In this document: in pieces, positions 16,744-26,200 of the stretch
Layout of the letters: the number at the start of each line of letters is the position of its first letter
Numbering within the stretch: the first letter of the stretch is position 1
Source of the DNA: Oscillospiraceae bacterium
GTDB taxonomy: Bacteria > Bacillota > Clostridia > Oscillospirales > Oscillospiraceae
Direction: 5' to 3'
NCBI GenBank assembly: GCA_017465625.1
Contig: JAFTVV010000030.1
Coordinates: 1-64,000 of the forward strand
Length of the DNA stretch: 64,000 bases
Program-made: the position numbers and the translations under genes
Notes under the pieces: generated by a model
What the model saw: the letters and a program-made list of their open reading frames with translations, nothing else
What the model was told of the DNA's origin: nothing
Database searches by the model: none

Positions 16744-18192
16744 ATGTATAAAAAACGTCTGACGGGTGCATGGAAGCACATGGATTTTATGTTCCTGGAT
16801 CTGGTTGCGGTGCAAGTTGCATTTTTGCTTGCGTATTTTCTGCGTCACGGCATCGAAAATCCCTATACCATTCCGGTGTATCGGGATATGGCGCTGTTTT
16901 TCGGTGTGGCGTGCTTGAGCGTTGCTGTACTGCGCAACTCCTTTAGCGGTGTGCTTCGCCGCGGCTACTACAAAGAGTTTATGGCTGTGCTGGTGGATGC
17001 GCTGAGCATTGTGCTGGTCAGTTCCTTTTATTTGGTGCTGATCAAGGAAGCGGAGCTGTTTTCCAGAGTGGTGCTGTTTTCAACAGGCGGCATTTATTTG
17101 GTTGTGTCCTACGGCCTGCGGCTTCTGCGCAAGCGGATGCTGAAGAAACGGAAAAATACCGATGCGGTATCGCTGGTTGTGGTGACCGTTGCGGATGCGG
17201 CGGCAGATTTGATTCACACAATCCGTCAGGATAGCTTCGGCCGTCACCGCATTGTGGGACTGGTGCTGTTGGATCGTTCCGGGGATACGCAATGCATTGA
17301 GGATGTTCCGGTGGTGGCGGATGCCCAAAGCCTGCCGGAATTTCTGTGCAAGGAATGGGTGGATGAAGTGCTGCTCCACCTGCCTGAGGGCTGCAGCATA
17401 CCCCAGGAGCTGATGGATGAATTGAAGAAGACCGGTGTGGTCATTCACCGCAGCCTGGTTCAGGCGCAGGACAGCGAGGGTCGCAAGCAGATGGTCAACA
17501 AAATCGGAGGCTACACCGTCCTGACCACTACCATGAACTATGCCACCGCCAAGGAGGCATTTTCCAAGCGGCTGATGGATATTATCGGCGGTTTCTTAGG
17601 CTGTTTGCTGACACTGGTGCTGTGCATCTTCTTAGCACCGGTGATTTTCATCAGCTCTCCCGGTCCGATTTTCTTCAAACAGGAACGGGTGGGGCTCAAC
17701 GGCAAGCACTTCAAGATGTACAAATTCCGCAGTATGTACCCGGATGCGGAGGCGCGGAAAAAGGATCTGATGCAGTATAACCGCTGTAAAGACGGTATGA
17801 CCTTCAAAATGGATTTTGACCCCCGGATCATCGGCAACAAGGTGCTCCCGAACGGCAAGCGGAAAACCGGCATCGGTGAGTTTATCCGCCGCACCAGTCT
17901 GGATGAGTTTCCTCAGTTTTTTAACGTGCTGAAGGGGGATATGTCCCTGGTAGGTACGCGACCGCCCACCGTTGCAGAGGTGGACAAATACCTGACCCAC
18001 CATCGGGCAAGACTGGCGGTGAAGCCGGGCATTACCGGTATGTGGCAGATCAGCGGCCGCAGTAACATCACCGATTTTGAAGAGATCGTGAAGCTGGACA
18101 CGGAGTACATCAACAACTGGAGTATGGGGCTGGACCTGCGGATTTTGCTGAAAACCTTTGTGGTGGTATTCAAAAAGGACGGCTCGATGTAA
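16744..18192 (+). CDS. Undecaprenyl-phosphate sugar-1-phosphate transferase (polyprenyl glycosylphosphotransferase)
   Basis: This membrane enzyme starts the EPS repeat unit by moving a sugar-1-phosphate onto undecaprenyl phosphate. The 482 residues are of the long WbaP type: four N-terminal membrane helices, a Rossmann-like CoA-binding-type middle domain (about 130-265), then the bacterial sugar transferase domain with its own hydrophobic hairpin (FSKRLMDIIGGF), KMYKFRSM, the active-site SLDEFPQFFNVLKGDMSLVG and KPGITGMWQ. I chose the ATG at 16744 behind GGAGAGGAGG; a TTG at 16699 lacks such a site. It is the first gene of the locus, 170 bases after the terminator. Confidence 0.93.
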   Translation: MYKKRLTGAWKHMDFMFLDLVAVQVAFLLAYFLRHGIENPYTIPVYRDMALFFGVACLSVAVLRNSFSGVLRRGYYKEFMAVLVDALSIVLVSSFYLVLIKEAELFSRVVLFSTGGIYLVVSYGLRLLRKRMLKKRKNTDAVSLVVVTVADAAADLIHTIRQDSFGRHRIVGLVLLDRSGDTQCIEDVPVVADAQSLPEFLCKEWVDEVLLHLPEGCSIPQELMDELKKTGVVIHRSLVQAQDSEGRKQMVNKIGGYTVLTTTMNYATAKEAFSKRLMDIIGGFLGCLLTLVLCIFLAPVIFISSPGPIFFKQERVGLNGKHFKMYKFRSMYPDAEARKKDLMQYNRCKDGMTFKMDFDPRIIGNKVLPNGKRKTGIGEFIRRTSLDEFPQFFNVLKGDMSLVGTRPPTVAEVDKYLTHHRARLAVKPGITGMWQISGRSNITDFEEIVKLDTEYINNWSMGLDLRILLKTFVVVFKKDGSM

Positions 18193-18205
18193 GGAAGTGT
18201 AGAGA

Positions 18206-19363
18206 TTGGAAAAGGCTATGCGCATTGCGATGCTTGGACATAAGCGAATCCCCTCCCGGGAGGGCGGCGTGGAGATTGTGGTGGAGGAACTATCCACCGC
18301 AATGGTTCAAAAAGGGCACGCTGTGACCTGCTACAACCGAGGGGGACACCATATCAGCGGCGCACAGTTTGACAGGAAAAAGCAAAAGCAGTATTGCGGT
18401 GTGCGGATGTATACCGTGCCTACCATTGACCGCAAGGGGCTTGCGGCTATGACCTCCTCGTTTTTCGGGGCATTGCGTGCCGCCTTTGGCAGGTACGATG
18501 TGGTGCACTTCCACGCGGAGGGGCCTTGTGCCATGATGTGGCTGCCGAAGCTGTTTCGGAAACGGTGCATTGCCACCATCCACGGCTTAGACCATCAGCG
18601 TGGCAAATGGGGCAGATTCGCCAAATGGTACATCCTGCGTGGTGAAAAGTGTGCGGTGAAAAGAGCCGACGAGATCATCGTGCTCAGCCGTGGCGCACAG
18701 CAGTATTTCTTGGATACATACGGCCGTACAACGGTGCTGATTCCCAACGGTGTGAAGAAGGCAGAAAAGCTTCCTGCCAAAGAGATTACGGAACGCTGGG
18801 GACTGAAAAAAGAAGAATATATCCTGTTTTTGGGCAGATTGGTGCCGGAAAAGGGTGTGCATTATCTGCTGGAAGCCTATAAAAAGGCGCAGGTGGACAA
18901 GAAGCTGGTGATTGCCGGCGGCACTTCCGATACGGATGAATACGTTACCCGGCTTTTGCAAATGGCGGGGGATGATGAAAAAATCATCTTCACCGACTTT
19001 GTGGAAGGGGACACGCTGAAGGAGCTTTACAGCAACGCCTATTTGTATGTACTGCCCTCGGATTTGGAGGGGATGCCTCTGAGCCTTTTGGAGGCAATGA
19101 GCTACGGCAACTGCTGTCTGACTTCAGACATTACAGAGTGTACCGATGTGACAGGCGCTTGGGGTTACAGCTTCCCCAAGGGGGACGTAACGGCACTGCA
19201 GGAGCAGCTAAAGATGCTTTGCAGTCAGCCGGCGCAGGTGAAAGCCTGTGCAGAGGGGGCGGCAGAGCAGGTGTGCCGCCTGTACAACTGGGACGATATC
19301 ACGGAAAAAACACTGCGCCTTTACAGAAAGAAACAGAAGAAAGAGGCGTATTTAGAGGCATAA
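18206..19363 (+). CDS. Glycosyltransferase family 4, DUF1972/rhamnosyltransferase-like
   Basis: A 385-residue cytosolic or peripheral GT-B enzyme adding a sugar to the lipid-linked EPS unit. The N-terminus IPSREGGVEIVVEEL is the DUF1972-type acceptor domain found in CpsF/Cps2T-like rhamnosyltransferases. The C-terminal half has the GT4 pattern FLGRLVPEKG and the ExxxGxP-like SDLEGMPLSLLEAMSYG. The TTG start at 18206 is chosen because AAGGAAG lies eight bases upstream; an ATG at 18218 has a ribosome site too close. Donor and acceptor sugars are unknown. Confidence 0.88.
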   Translation: MEKAMRIAMLGHKRIPSREGGVEIVVEELSTAMVQKGHAVTCYNRGGHHISGAQFDRKKQKQYCGVRMYTVPTIDRKGLAAMTSSFFGALRAAFGRYDVVHFHAEGPCAMMWLPKLFRKRCIATIHGLDHQRGKWGRFAKWYILRGEKCAVKRADEIIVLSRGAQQYFLDTYGRTTVLIPNGVKKAEKLPAKEITERWGLKKEEYILFLGRLVPEKGVHYLLEAYKKAQVDKKLVIAGGTSDTDEYVTRLLQMAGDDEKIIFTDFVEGDTLKELYSNAYLYVLPSDLEGMPLSLLEAMSYGNCCLTSDITECTDVTGAWGYSFPKGDVTALQEQLKMLCSQPAQVKACAEGAAEQVCRLYNWDDITEKTLRLYRKKQKKEAYLEA

Positions 19364-19375
19364 AGGACGGCATAT

Positions 19376-20575
19376 ATGCGTATTTTGATGATCAACAAGT
19401 TTCTCCATCCCAACGGTGGCTCTGAGACTTATATTTTTAAGCTGAGCCAGCAACTTGAAAAGATGGGGCACGAGGTTCAGTTTTTTGGAATGAACCACGA
19501 AAACCGTGTGGTGGGCAATCGGGTGAATGCCTATACCACCAATATGGATTTTCACGGTGGCTCCAAATTATCGAAGCTGACCTATCCAATCAAAACCGTC
19601 TACTCCGCGGAGAGCCGCAGGAAGATCCGCAAGGTTTTGGAGGACTTCAGGCCCGATGTGTGCCACCTGAATAATTTTAACTATCAGCTGACCCCCAGTG
19701 TGATTTTGGAGATTCGCGCCTGGGCGAAAAAGGAAAAGCGTTCCTGCAAAATTCTGTTTACCGCCCACGATTATCAGCTTCTGTGCCCCAACCATATGTG
19801 CAAAAATCCCCAGACCGGAGAAAATTGCGAAAAGTGCCTGAGCGGCCGCTTTTCCCATTGCACCAAGGGCAGATGTATCCACGGCTCCCGTATGAAGAGT
19901 ATGGTGGGTGCATTTGAGGCAAGATTTTGGAAGTGGAAAAAAGTATATAAGCATCTGGATGGGATCATTTGCTGTTCCGCGTTTATGAAAAGCAAAATGG
20001 ACACAAATCCCATCTTTGCGGATAAGACCGTGGTGATGCATAATTTTGTGGACCGTGTCAGTCCCGTGGATTTGCCGAAAGAGGACTATGTGCTGTATTT
20101 CGGACGGTTTTCCGAGGAAAAGGGCATCGACACACTGCTAAAGGTCTGCAAGGAACTGCCGCAGATTCCCTTCCGGTTTGCAGGCACAGGTCCGTTAGAG
20201 CCGCTGCTACAGGATGTGCCCAACATCCGAAATTTGGGCTTCCTCCGTGGGGAGGAACTGAAAAAGCTGATTGGGCAGGCCCGTTTCACGGTGTATCCCT
20301 CTCAGTGGTATGAAAATTGCCCCTTCTCGGTGATGGAGAGCCAGATGTATGGCACACCGGTGCTGGGCGCGGAGATTGGCGGCATCCCGGAGCTGATTGA
20401 GCCGGGGAAAACCGGGGAGCTGTTTGAAAGCGGCAATGCAGAAGCGCTGAAAAATGCAATTTTGCACCTGTGGGCGAATCCGTCGCTGACGGAAGAATAC
20501 GCCGCCCATTGTAAAGAAGCAACCTTTGATACTGTGGAGCAGTATTGCGAAAAGCTTATAAAACTATACACCTAA
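19376..20575 (+). CDS. Glycosyltransferase family 4
   Basis: A 399-residue GT-B glycosyltransferase. The N-terminal HPNGGSETYIFKLSQQLEKMGH is cut here to its key GGSE element, a common GT4 sugar-acceptor signature. The C-terminal domain has YFGRFSEEKGI, then the nucleotide-sugar ExxxxxxxE stretch ENCPFSVMESQMYGTPVL. A cysteine group (LCPNHMC, CEKC, HCTKGRC) at about 140-165 is typical of a GT4 subgroup and may bind metal. The ATG follows AAAGGACGGCAT, 12 bases after the previous gene. Confidence 0.88.
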   Translation: MRILMINKFLHPNGGSETYIFKLSQQLEKMGHEVQFFGMNHENRVVGNRVNAYTTNMDFHGGSKLSKLTYPIKTVYSAESRRKIRKVLEDFRPDVCHLNNFNYQLTPSVILEIRAWAKKEKRSCKILFTAHDYQLLCPNHMCKNPQTGENCEKCLSGRFSHCTKGRCIHGSRMKSMVGAFEARFWKWKKVYKHLDGIICCSAFMKSKMDTNPIFADKTVVMHNFVDRVSPVDLPKEDYVLYFGRFSEEKGIDTLLKVCKELPQIPFRFAGTGPLEPLLQDVPNIRNLGFLRGEELKKLIGQARFTVYPSQWYENCPFSVMESQMYGTPVLGAEIGGIPELIEPGKTGELFESGNAEALKNAILHLWANPSLTEEYAAHCKEATFDTVEQYCEKLIKLYT

Positions 20576-20586
20576 GGAGCAGAAAA

Positions 20587-21672
20587 ATGGCCAAGAAGCT
20601 TAACGGCACAGTGATTGTGACCTACCGCTGCAATGCCCGCTGCACTATGTGCAACCGATATAAAGAGCCCTCCCGACCGGAAGAGGAGCTGAGCATTGCA
20701 ACCATTGAGAAATTACCCCCTATGTACTTTACCAACATCACCGGCGGTGAGCCCTTCATTCGGGAGGACCTGAAAGAGGTGGTACGGGCACTGTACAAGA
20801 AAAGTGACCGCATCGTGATCTCGACCAACGGTTTTTATACCGATCGCATTGTGGATCTGTGCAAGGAATTTCCTCAGATTGGCATCCGCATTTCCATTGA
20901 AGGGCTGGAGCAGACCAACAATGAGATTCGCGGCTTGGAGGATGGCTACCGCAGAGGCTACACCACCCTGAAAACTCTGGTGGATATGGGTATGAAGGAC
21001 GTGGGCTTCGGTATGACGGTGCAAGACCGCAATGCAGGCGACCTGGTTGCCCTCTACAACATTTCCGACGAGATGAATATGGAGTTTGCCACCGCATCAC
21101 TGCATAACAGCTTCTACTTTGTGGAGAGCAACAACATCATCCACGACCGACTGGCGGTGGCGCAGAATTTTGAAGACCTGATCAACCGGCTGCTGCAGTC
21201 CAGCAGTCCGAAAAAGTGGTTCAGAGCCTATTTTAACCACGGCCTGATCAATTACATATTCAGCCAAAAGCGACTGCTTCCCTGTGATATGAGCTTTGAT
21301 ACCTTCTTCATCGACCCCTACGGGGATGTGATGCCCTGTAACGGCACGAAGGAAAAGCAGGTGATGGGCAACCTGAACAGCCAAAGCTGGGAGGAGCTGT
21401 GGAGCAGTCCCGAAGCAGAAGAAGTGCGTGCCAAGGTGCGCTGCTGTGACCGCAACTGCTGGATGATCGGCTCTGCATCGCCTGCAATGCACAAGTACAT
21501 CTATAAGCCTTTTTGGTGGGTGGTGCGGCATAAGATTTTCCGCTTCTTTAAAAAGAAAAAATATTCTATGTACGAACTGAAGATTGTACGGGATTTCCGG
21601 GACGGCAAGGTGACCAAGCAGGAGCTGGACGCCTGCTCCACCTGCGAACGGTGCAAAGTAGGGGAAGCGTAA
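20587..21672 (+). CDS. Radical SAM protein with SPASM-type C-terminus
   Basis: The protein has 361 residues from the ATG at 20587, which follows TAAGGAGCAG. It binds a 4Fe-4S cluster by CNARCTMC (C-x3-C-x2-C) near the N-terminus and then has the radical SAM elements TGGEPFI and STNGFYTD. The C-terminal half holds a SPASM-like cysteine set (LPCDMSF, MPCNGTKE, CCDRNCW, CSTCERC) for extra clusters. It lies between two GT4 genes and shares one base with the next. SPASM enzymes modify peptides or sugars; a role in modifying an EPS sugar or a linked peptide is inference. It is unusual in a basic EPS cluster. Confidence 0.87.
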   Translation: MAKKLNGTVIVTYRCNARCTMCNRYKEPSRPEEELSIATIEKLPPMYFTNITGGEPFIREDLKEVVRALYKKSDRIVISTNGFYTDRIVDLCKEFPQIGIRISIEGLEQTNNEIRGLEDGYRRGYTTLKTLVDMGMKDVGFGMTVQDRNAGDLVALYNISDEMNMEFATASLHNSFYFVESNNIIHDRLAVAQNFEDLINRLLQSSSPKKWFRAYFNHGLINYIFSQKRLLPCDMSFDTFFIDPYGDVMPCNGTKEKQVMGNLNSQSWEELWSSPEAEEVRAKVRCCDRNCWMIGSASPAMHKYIYKPFWWVVRHKIFRFFKKKKYSMYELKIVRDFRDGKVTKQELDACSTCERCKVGEA

Positions 21673-22700
21673 TGATTATTTTGACCAACTGTATGACCCC
21701 AAAAGCCGATGAAGGTGCGCTGAAGGTGGCCTGCAGTTTGATTCGGCGGCTGAAGAGGGAAGTGCCGGATGTAAAGCTTTGGACTTATGAGCGTCCAAGC
21801 GACGAGAGTGACTGCCACCTGAAGCTGAACAAGCTGTTTTTGAGCTGTAAGCTGTGGCGACTGCTGAGAAAGCAGAAAGGGCAAGTGCTCTACGCCCCCT
21901 TTCCCACCGGGATGCTCCCCATGGCACTGCGGGTCTATGTGCTGTCGAAGATGTGCAGAAAACGGCTGACGGTACTGGTTTCGATGCAGGCTTCTCCCTC
22001 TTCATTGGGGGAATGGCTGCTGCGCAGAAGCAAAGCCTGTGTGGCGGTGCTGAGTCCCCGGGTTCAGGCATATTATGAACGGATAGGCGTGCCCGTGCTG
22101 CATCTGCACACCGGTGTGGACACCAAGCGTTTTCAGCCTGTAACGGCAGAGGAAAAGCAGGCGCTGCGGCAAAAGTACGGCGTACCTGCAGACCGCACGG
22201 TGGTGCTCCACGTGGGGCATTTGAAGCAGGGACGGAACGTGGGCGTGTTTTTAAATCTCCCCGAGGAATTTCACGGGGTGCTGGTGACCAGCAGCTTCAC
22301 CGCCCAGGAGCAGGATGCGAAGCTGAGAAAGGCACTGCTTAAGCGGCAAAATGTGACCCTGATCGATACGTATCAGGAGCATATTGAAAAGTGGTATCAG
22401 CTGGCGGATGTGTATTTGTTTCCGGTTACGGAGGCAGGCAATTGTATTGATACTCCTTTGTCTGCATTGGAGGCGGCAGCCTGTGGCGTGCCGGTGGCAG
22501 CAACCGCCTATGGAGAGCTGCAATGCCTGATGGAGCAAAAGGGCTTTTACAAAATTGAAAATTTGGAGGAACAGACACTGCATCCGCTTCTTGCAAAGGC
22601 GGCAAGGGAGCAGGTCAGTCCCCGTCAGGCAGTTGTGCCCTACGATTGGGATAACGCCGTAAGGTTACTACAAGAAAGCAGAAAAGAGGTGTTCGTATGA
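21672..22700 (+). CDS. Glycosyltransferase family 4 (short N-terminal domain)
   Basis: A 342-residue GT4-like protein. After a divergent N-terminal half, the C-terminal GT-B domain starts near LHVGHLKQGRNV and contains ADVYLFPVTEA...TPLSALEAAACGVPV, matching the donor-binding motif. It starts on the last base of the radical SAM stop and overlaps the lipoprotein gene by 4 bases, so it is tightly coupled on both sides. It probably acts on the same product as the radical SAM enzyme. Confidence 0.8.
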   Translation: MIILTNCMTPKADEGALKVACSLIRRLKREVPDVKLWTYERPSDESDCHLKLNKLFLSCKLWRLLRKQKGQVLYAPFPTGMLPMALRVYVLSKMCRKRLTVLVSMQASPSSLGEWLLRRSKACVAVLSPRVQAYYERIGVPVLHLHTGVDTKRFQPVTAEEKQALRQKYGVPADRTVVLHVGHLKQGRNVGVFLNLPEEFHGVLVTSSFTAQEQDAKLRKALLKRQNVTLIDTYQEHIEKWYQLADVYLFPVTEAGNCIDTPLSALEAAACGVPVAATAYGELQCLMEQKGFYKIENLEEQTLHPLLAKAAREQVSPRQAVVPYDWDNAVRLLQESRKEVFV

Positions 22701-23137
22701 AACTGAAAAATATAACTATTATTTTGGCGGCAACCGTCCTGCTGTGCGGTATGGCAGGCTGCGGAAGCAAGCAGGAAGCGCAGACCACCGGTCCGGTGGC
22801 GTACCCGGATACCCAGCCGCCCATCAGTCAGATGGAGTCGGAGGAATTTACCTTTTCCTATCCCGATTTGGGCGCAGGTATTTCCTTTCAGGAGACGGAA
22901 GACGGCCTGCAGCTGCAGGTGCAGCTGGAAGGGCAAAGCTATACGGCATTTACGGTGCTGTATAACAGCGACGTAGGGGACATCGTGCAATTTTATGAAA
23001 ACGGGGAAGGACAGCGCATCCCTGTGGCGTTTCAGATGGCCTCGCTTCCGGATGGACTGACCGGGGAGCAGCAACGGCAGTTTTACGAAGCCCAGGATCT
23101 GGTCAATGAGGTCATCCAATCCCTGCAATTGCGCTAA
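22697..23137 (+). CDS. Small lipoprotein of the EPS locus, unknown function
   Basis: A 146-residue protein with a signal peptide ending in the lipobox MAGC (Cys about residue 21), so it is predicted to be lipid-anchored outside the membrane. A Thr/Gln-rich linker follows, then a compact domain rich in Glu, Gln and aromatic residues (EFTFSYPDLGAG). I do not recognise the family. It overlaps the preceding glycosyltransferase and may help polymer assembly at the outer face. It is the last gene before a repeat hairpin. Confidence 0.75.
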   Translation: MKLKNITIILAATVLLCGMAGCGSKQEAQTTGPVAYPDTQPPISQMESEEFTFSYPDLGAGISFQETEDGLQLQVQLEGQSYTAFTVLYNSDVGDIVQFYENGEGQRIPVAFQMASLPDGLTGEQQRQFYEAQDLVNEVIQSLQLR

Positions 23138-23147
23138 GAAAGCAACG

Positions 23148-23167
23148 CCTCCCCTGCCGGGGAGCCG
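23148..23167. repeat. CCTCCCC hairpin repeat, copy 1
   Basis: CCTCCCCTGCCGGGGAGCCG hairpin; related copies lie at 27468-27489 and 27633-27653. All three sit beside the two giant secreted-protein genes. Confidence 0.6.
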
Positions 23168-23272
23168 GTGGCGCTCTCACGGCAATGTCACGGAAAAATC
23201 CACACACAGATTCACATGCAAAAATGTGTGTTTTATATATAATTTGTAATTTTGTAACCGGAGGTTATAACT

Positions 23273-26200
23273 ATGAAAAATCAAACCGCAAAACGACTGT
23301 TCGCGTTTCTGATGGTGTTGATGCTGGTTGCCACGGCCTTGCCTGTGCAGGCTTTGGCGGCAGAGGAACACGTCCATCAGGAATCCACCGAGGCGCTTCA
23401 GGAAGCACCTGCCGTGCAGGTAGAAGAGCCGGCAGCCGCGCCCGCCTTAGAGGACATTTTGGGTGCATTTGCAGATTTTGCAGATGCATACGCACTGACC
23501 CCTGAAATGACCGAAAAGCAGCTGCGTGCGGTGCGTGGCAGTTTCCCCTCTGAGGAAGCTGTTGCCGCCTGTGCAGCAGAGATTGAGGCCATTGCGCTGC
23601 AGGCAGAACTGCTCACCGCAGAGGAACAGGAAGCGCTGATCGCGGACGAAACCGTGCAGCTTGTTGGTCGCTTCCATGCAGTGCTGGTTGCAAAGCCCGC
23701 CAAGCGTGCGAATACGACCATTACCAGCATTTCTGGCGTGTCCATTACAGGCGATAGTGGCGCGATGACTGTAAGTGGTGCGAATGTCACGTTTAGCTTT
23801 ACAGGAGGTCTGCTCAGCGCAACGACGAAAACCTTTACAATTCAGAATACAACCGGTAGCAAAGCAACCGTATCCTTTACTGTCAACTACACTACCGGCA
23901 CATCCTTGACGATTGACGGAACCAGCTATAGTACCGGCACGAAGGCGTTTTCAAAGGAGCTGGATGTAGACGGTACGATTACGGTAAAGCTGAGTTATAA
24001 AGGTTTAACGAGCAAATGCAAGCTGGTACTTGAAAATATCAGCGCAGCGGCTGCGGTGGATTCTTCCAATATAACCATTGCTTACGACAGTGCTTACGGC
24101 AGCGTGACTGCAGGTGGAAACGCCGTTGCCGCAGGTGATGTTGTGACCATTACCGACAGCATTGCGCTGGTGGCTGCACCGGCTTCCGGTGCCACCTTCC
24201 TGGGCTGGGTGGATGCCAGCGGCAAGATCCTCGGCAATGAGACCACCTATACTGCTACCTCTACCGGTGATCAGACCATTCAAGCGGTATTTGTGGGTGC
24301 CAATTCTCCCGCCTGGTTCAGCAATTACGGCTATATGGGCATCGACCTGAACGCCATTGCAGCCAACGGTGGTACCAAGGTGGTGCTGCTGAACAGCGGC
24401 GTGCTGGGTGCAGGAACCTATACCATTCCCACCGGCGTGACCCTGCTGATCCCCTATGATGCCGCCAATACACTGCATACAACGGCACCTGGGGATGATA
24501 AGTTAGGACTTCTTCAAGGTGAAGCGACATACGTAACACCTACCGTATACCGGAAGCTGACGATGGCAGACGGTGCTACCATCAACGTGGAAGGTGGCCT
24601 CAGCCTCTCTGCCAAAATGCACGCAGGCGGCACCAAGAAGAACATCCCCTGCGGCGGCCCCACCGGCCCGGTCAGTGTGATCCACATGAATGACGGCGCG
24701 GTGATCAATGTAAACAGCGGCGCCGGGCTGTATGCCTGGGGCTTCATCACCGGCAAGGGCAATGTTTACGCCCACAACGGCAGTGATGTGTACGAGCTTT
24801 TCCAGATCATGGACTTCCGCGGCGGTACAGAATCCACATCCAGCGAGATGAAGACCTACGAAGTATTCCCCATGCATCAGTACTACATCCAAAACATCGA
24901 GGCATACCTGACCATTTATTCCGGTGCCACCGAGCACAGCTACACCGGCATCGTAATGAGCAAAACGGGCGTAACCACTTCTGTAGCATTTATGGCCCAA
25001 TCCAATGCCATGTTTAACCTGACTGCCGGCTCGGTCACCAAGTGGTACGACGGCACCACCGACCGGCTGCACATCTCCATGAACGAGGGCAGCCAGATGA
25101 ACGTGGAGCCGGTGAGCCTGAAGATCGGTACATCCGATCTGGATGCAGCAGATTATAATCTGCCCATCACCAACAACATCAGCCTGACCGCCAAGTCCGG
25201 CAGTAAGCTGACCATGAATCAGAAGATCGTCATGCTGCCCGGTGCAGAGGTGACCGTGGAAAGCGGCGCGCAGTGTATTTTGGCAAACGGCGTGAAGGTC
25301 TACGTAATGGACGCAGACCAGTGGGGTCCCTACGCCAGCTCCCACCGTCAGTACCTGGTGCCGGTAGCCTACGCCCCCGGCCGTACCTACACCCGTACCC
25401 AGGCGGATCTGAAGGATGCCAAGATCCAAGTTGCAGGCACACTGAACGCCTCTGCCGGTTATGCCTACACCACCGAAGGCGGTGCCAACATCTGCGGTGT
25501 GGAAGGCGGTAAGGTGATCACCAATACCTCCTACGGCGACGGCAAGCTGCATATGGCCATCTATTACACTGCCGCGGAGAATCAGGCTGCAGGCAGAGGA
25601 AAAGAAGCAGGCTCTATTTTCCCCGAAATGGTTGCAAATCCCGTTCGCCTGCTGAATGCCGACGGCACTTACATCTCTCCCTCCGAGACCCACGGCACTG
25701 TGGTCTACACCAACGGTCAGTGGGTATGTGAAAACGGCAACCATAAGCTGACGGAGGATAAGAAGGACGCCACCTGTACCGAAGACGGCTATGTGCACAG
25801 CACCTGTGCCTGCGGCTACGATGTAACCTCCGAAATCGCCGCCACCGGTCACAGCTACAGTGTGGTTGAAAACAAACCCACCTGTGATACAGACGGCTCC
25901 AAGGTCTACACCTGCGCTACCTGTGGTCACAGCTATGAAGAAATTCTGTCTGCCACCGGTCACAACCACACCCTGACCGCCGAGCAGGCTGCAACTTGTA
26001 CAGAAGACGGCTACAAGACTTATACCTGCTCCTGCGGTGACAGCTACACCGAAACAGTGAAAGCACCCGGCCACAACGAGACCGTTACAGTCGTTGCACC
26101 CACCTGTACCGCACAGGGCTATACCGCCTATACCTGCTCCGTCTGCGGCAATGTGCGTAAAGACAGCTACGTGGATGCCACCGGTCACAACTGCGGTGAA

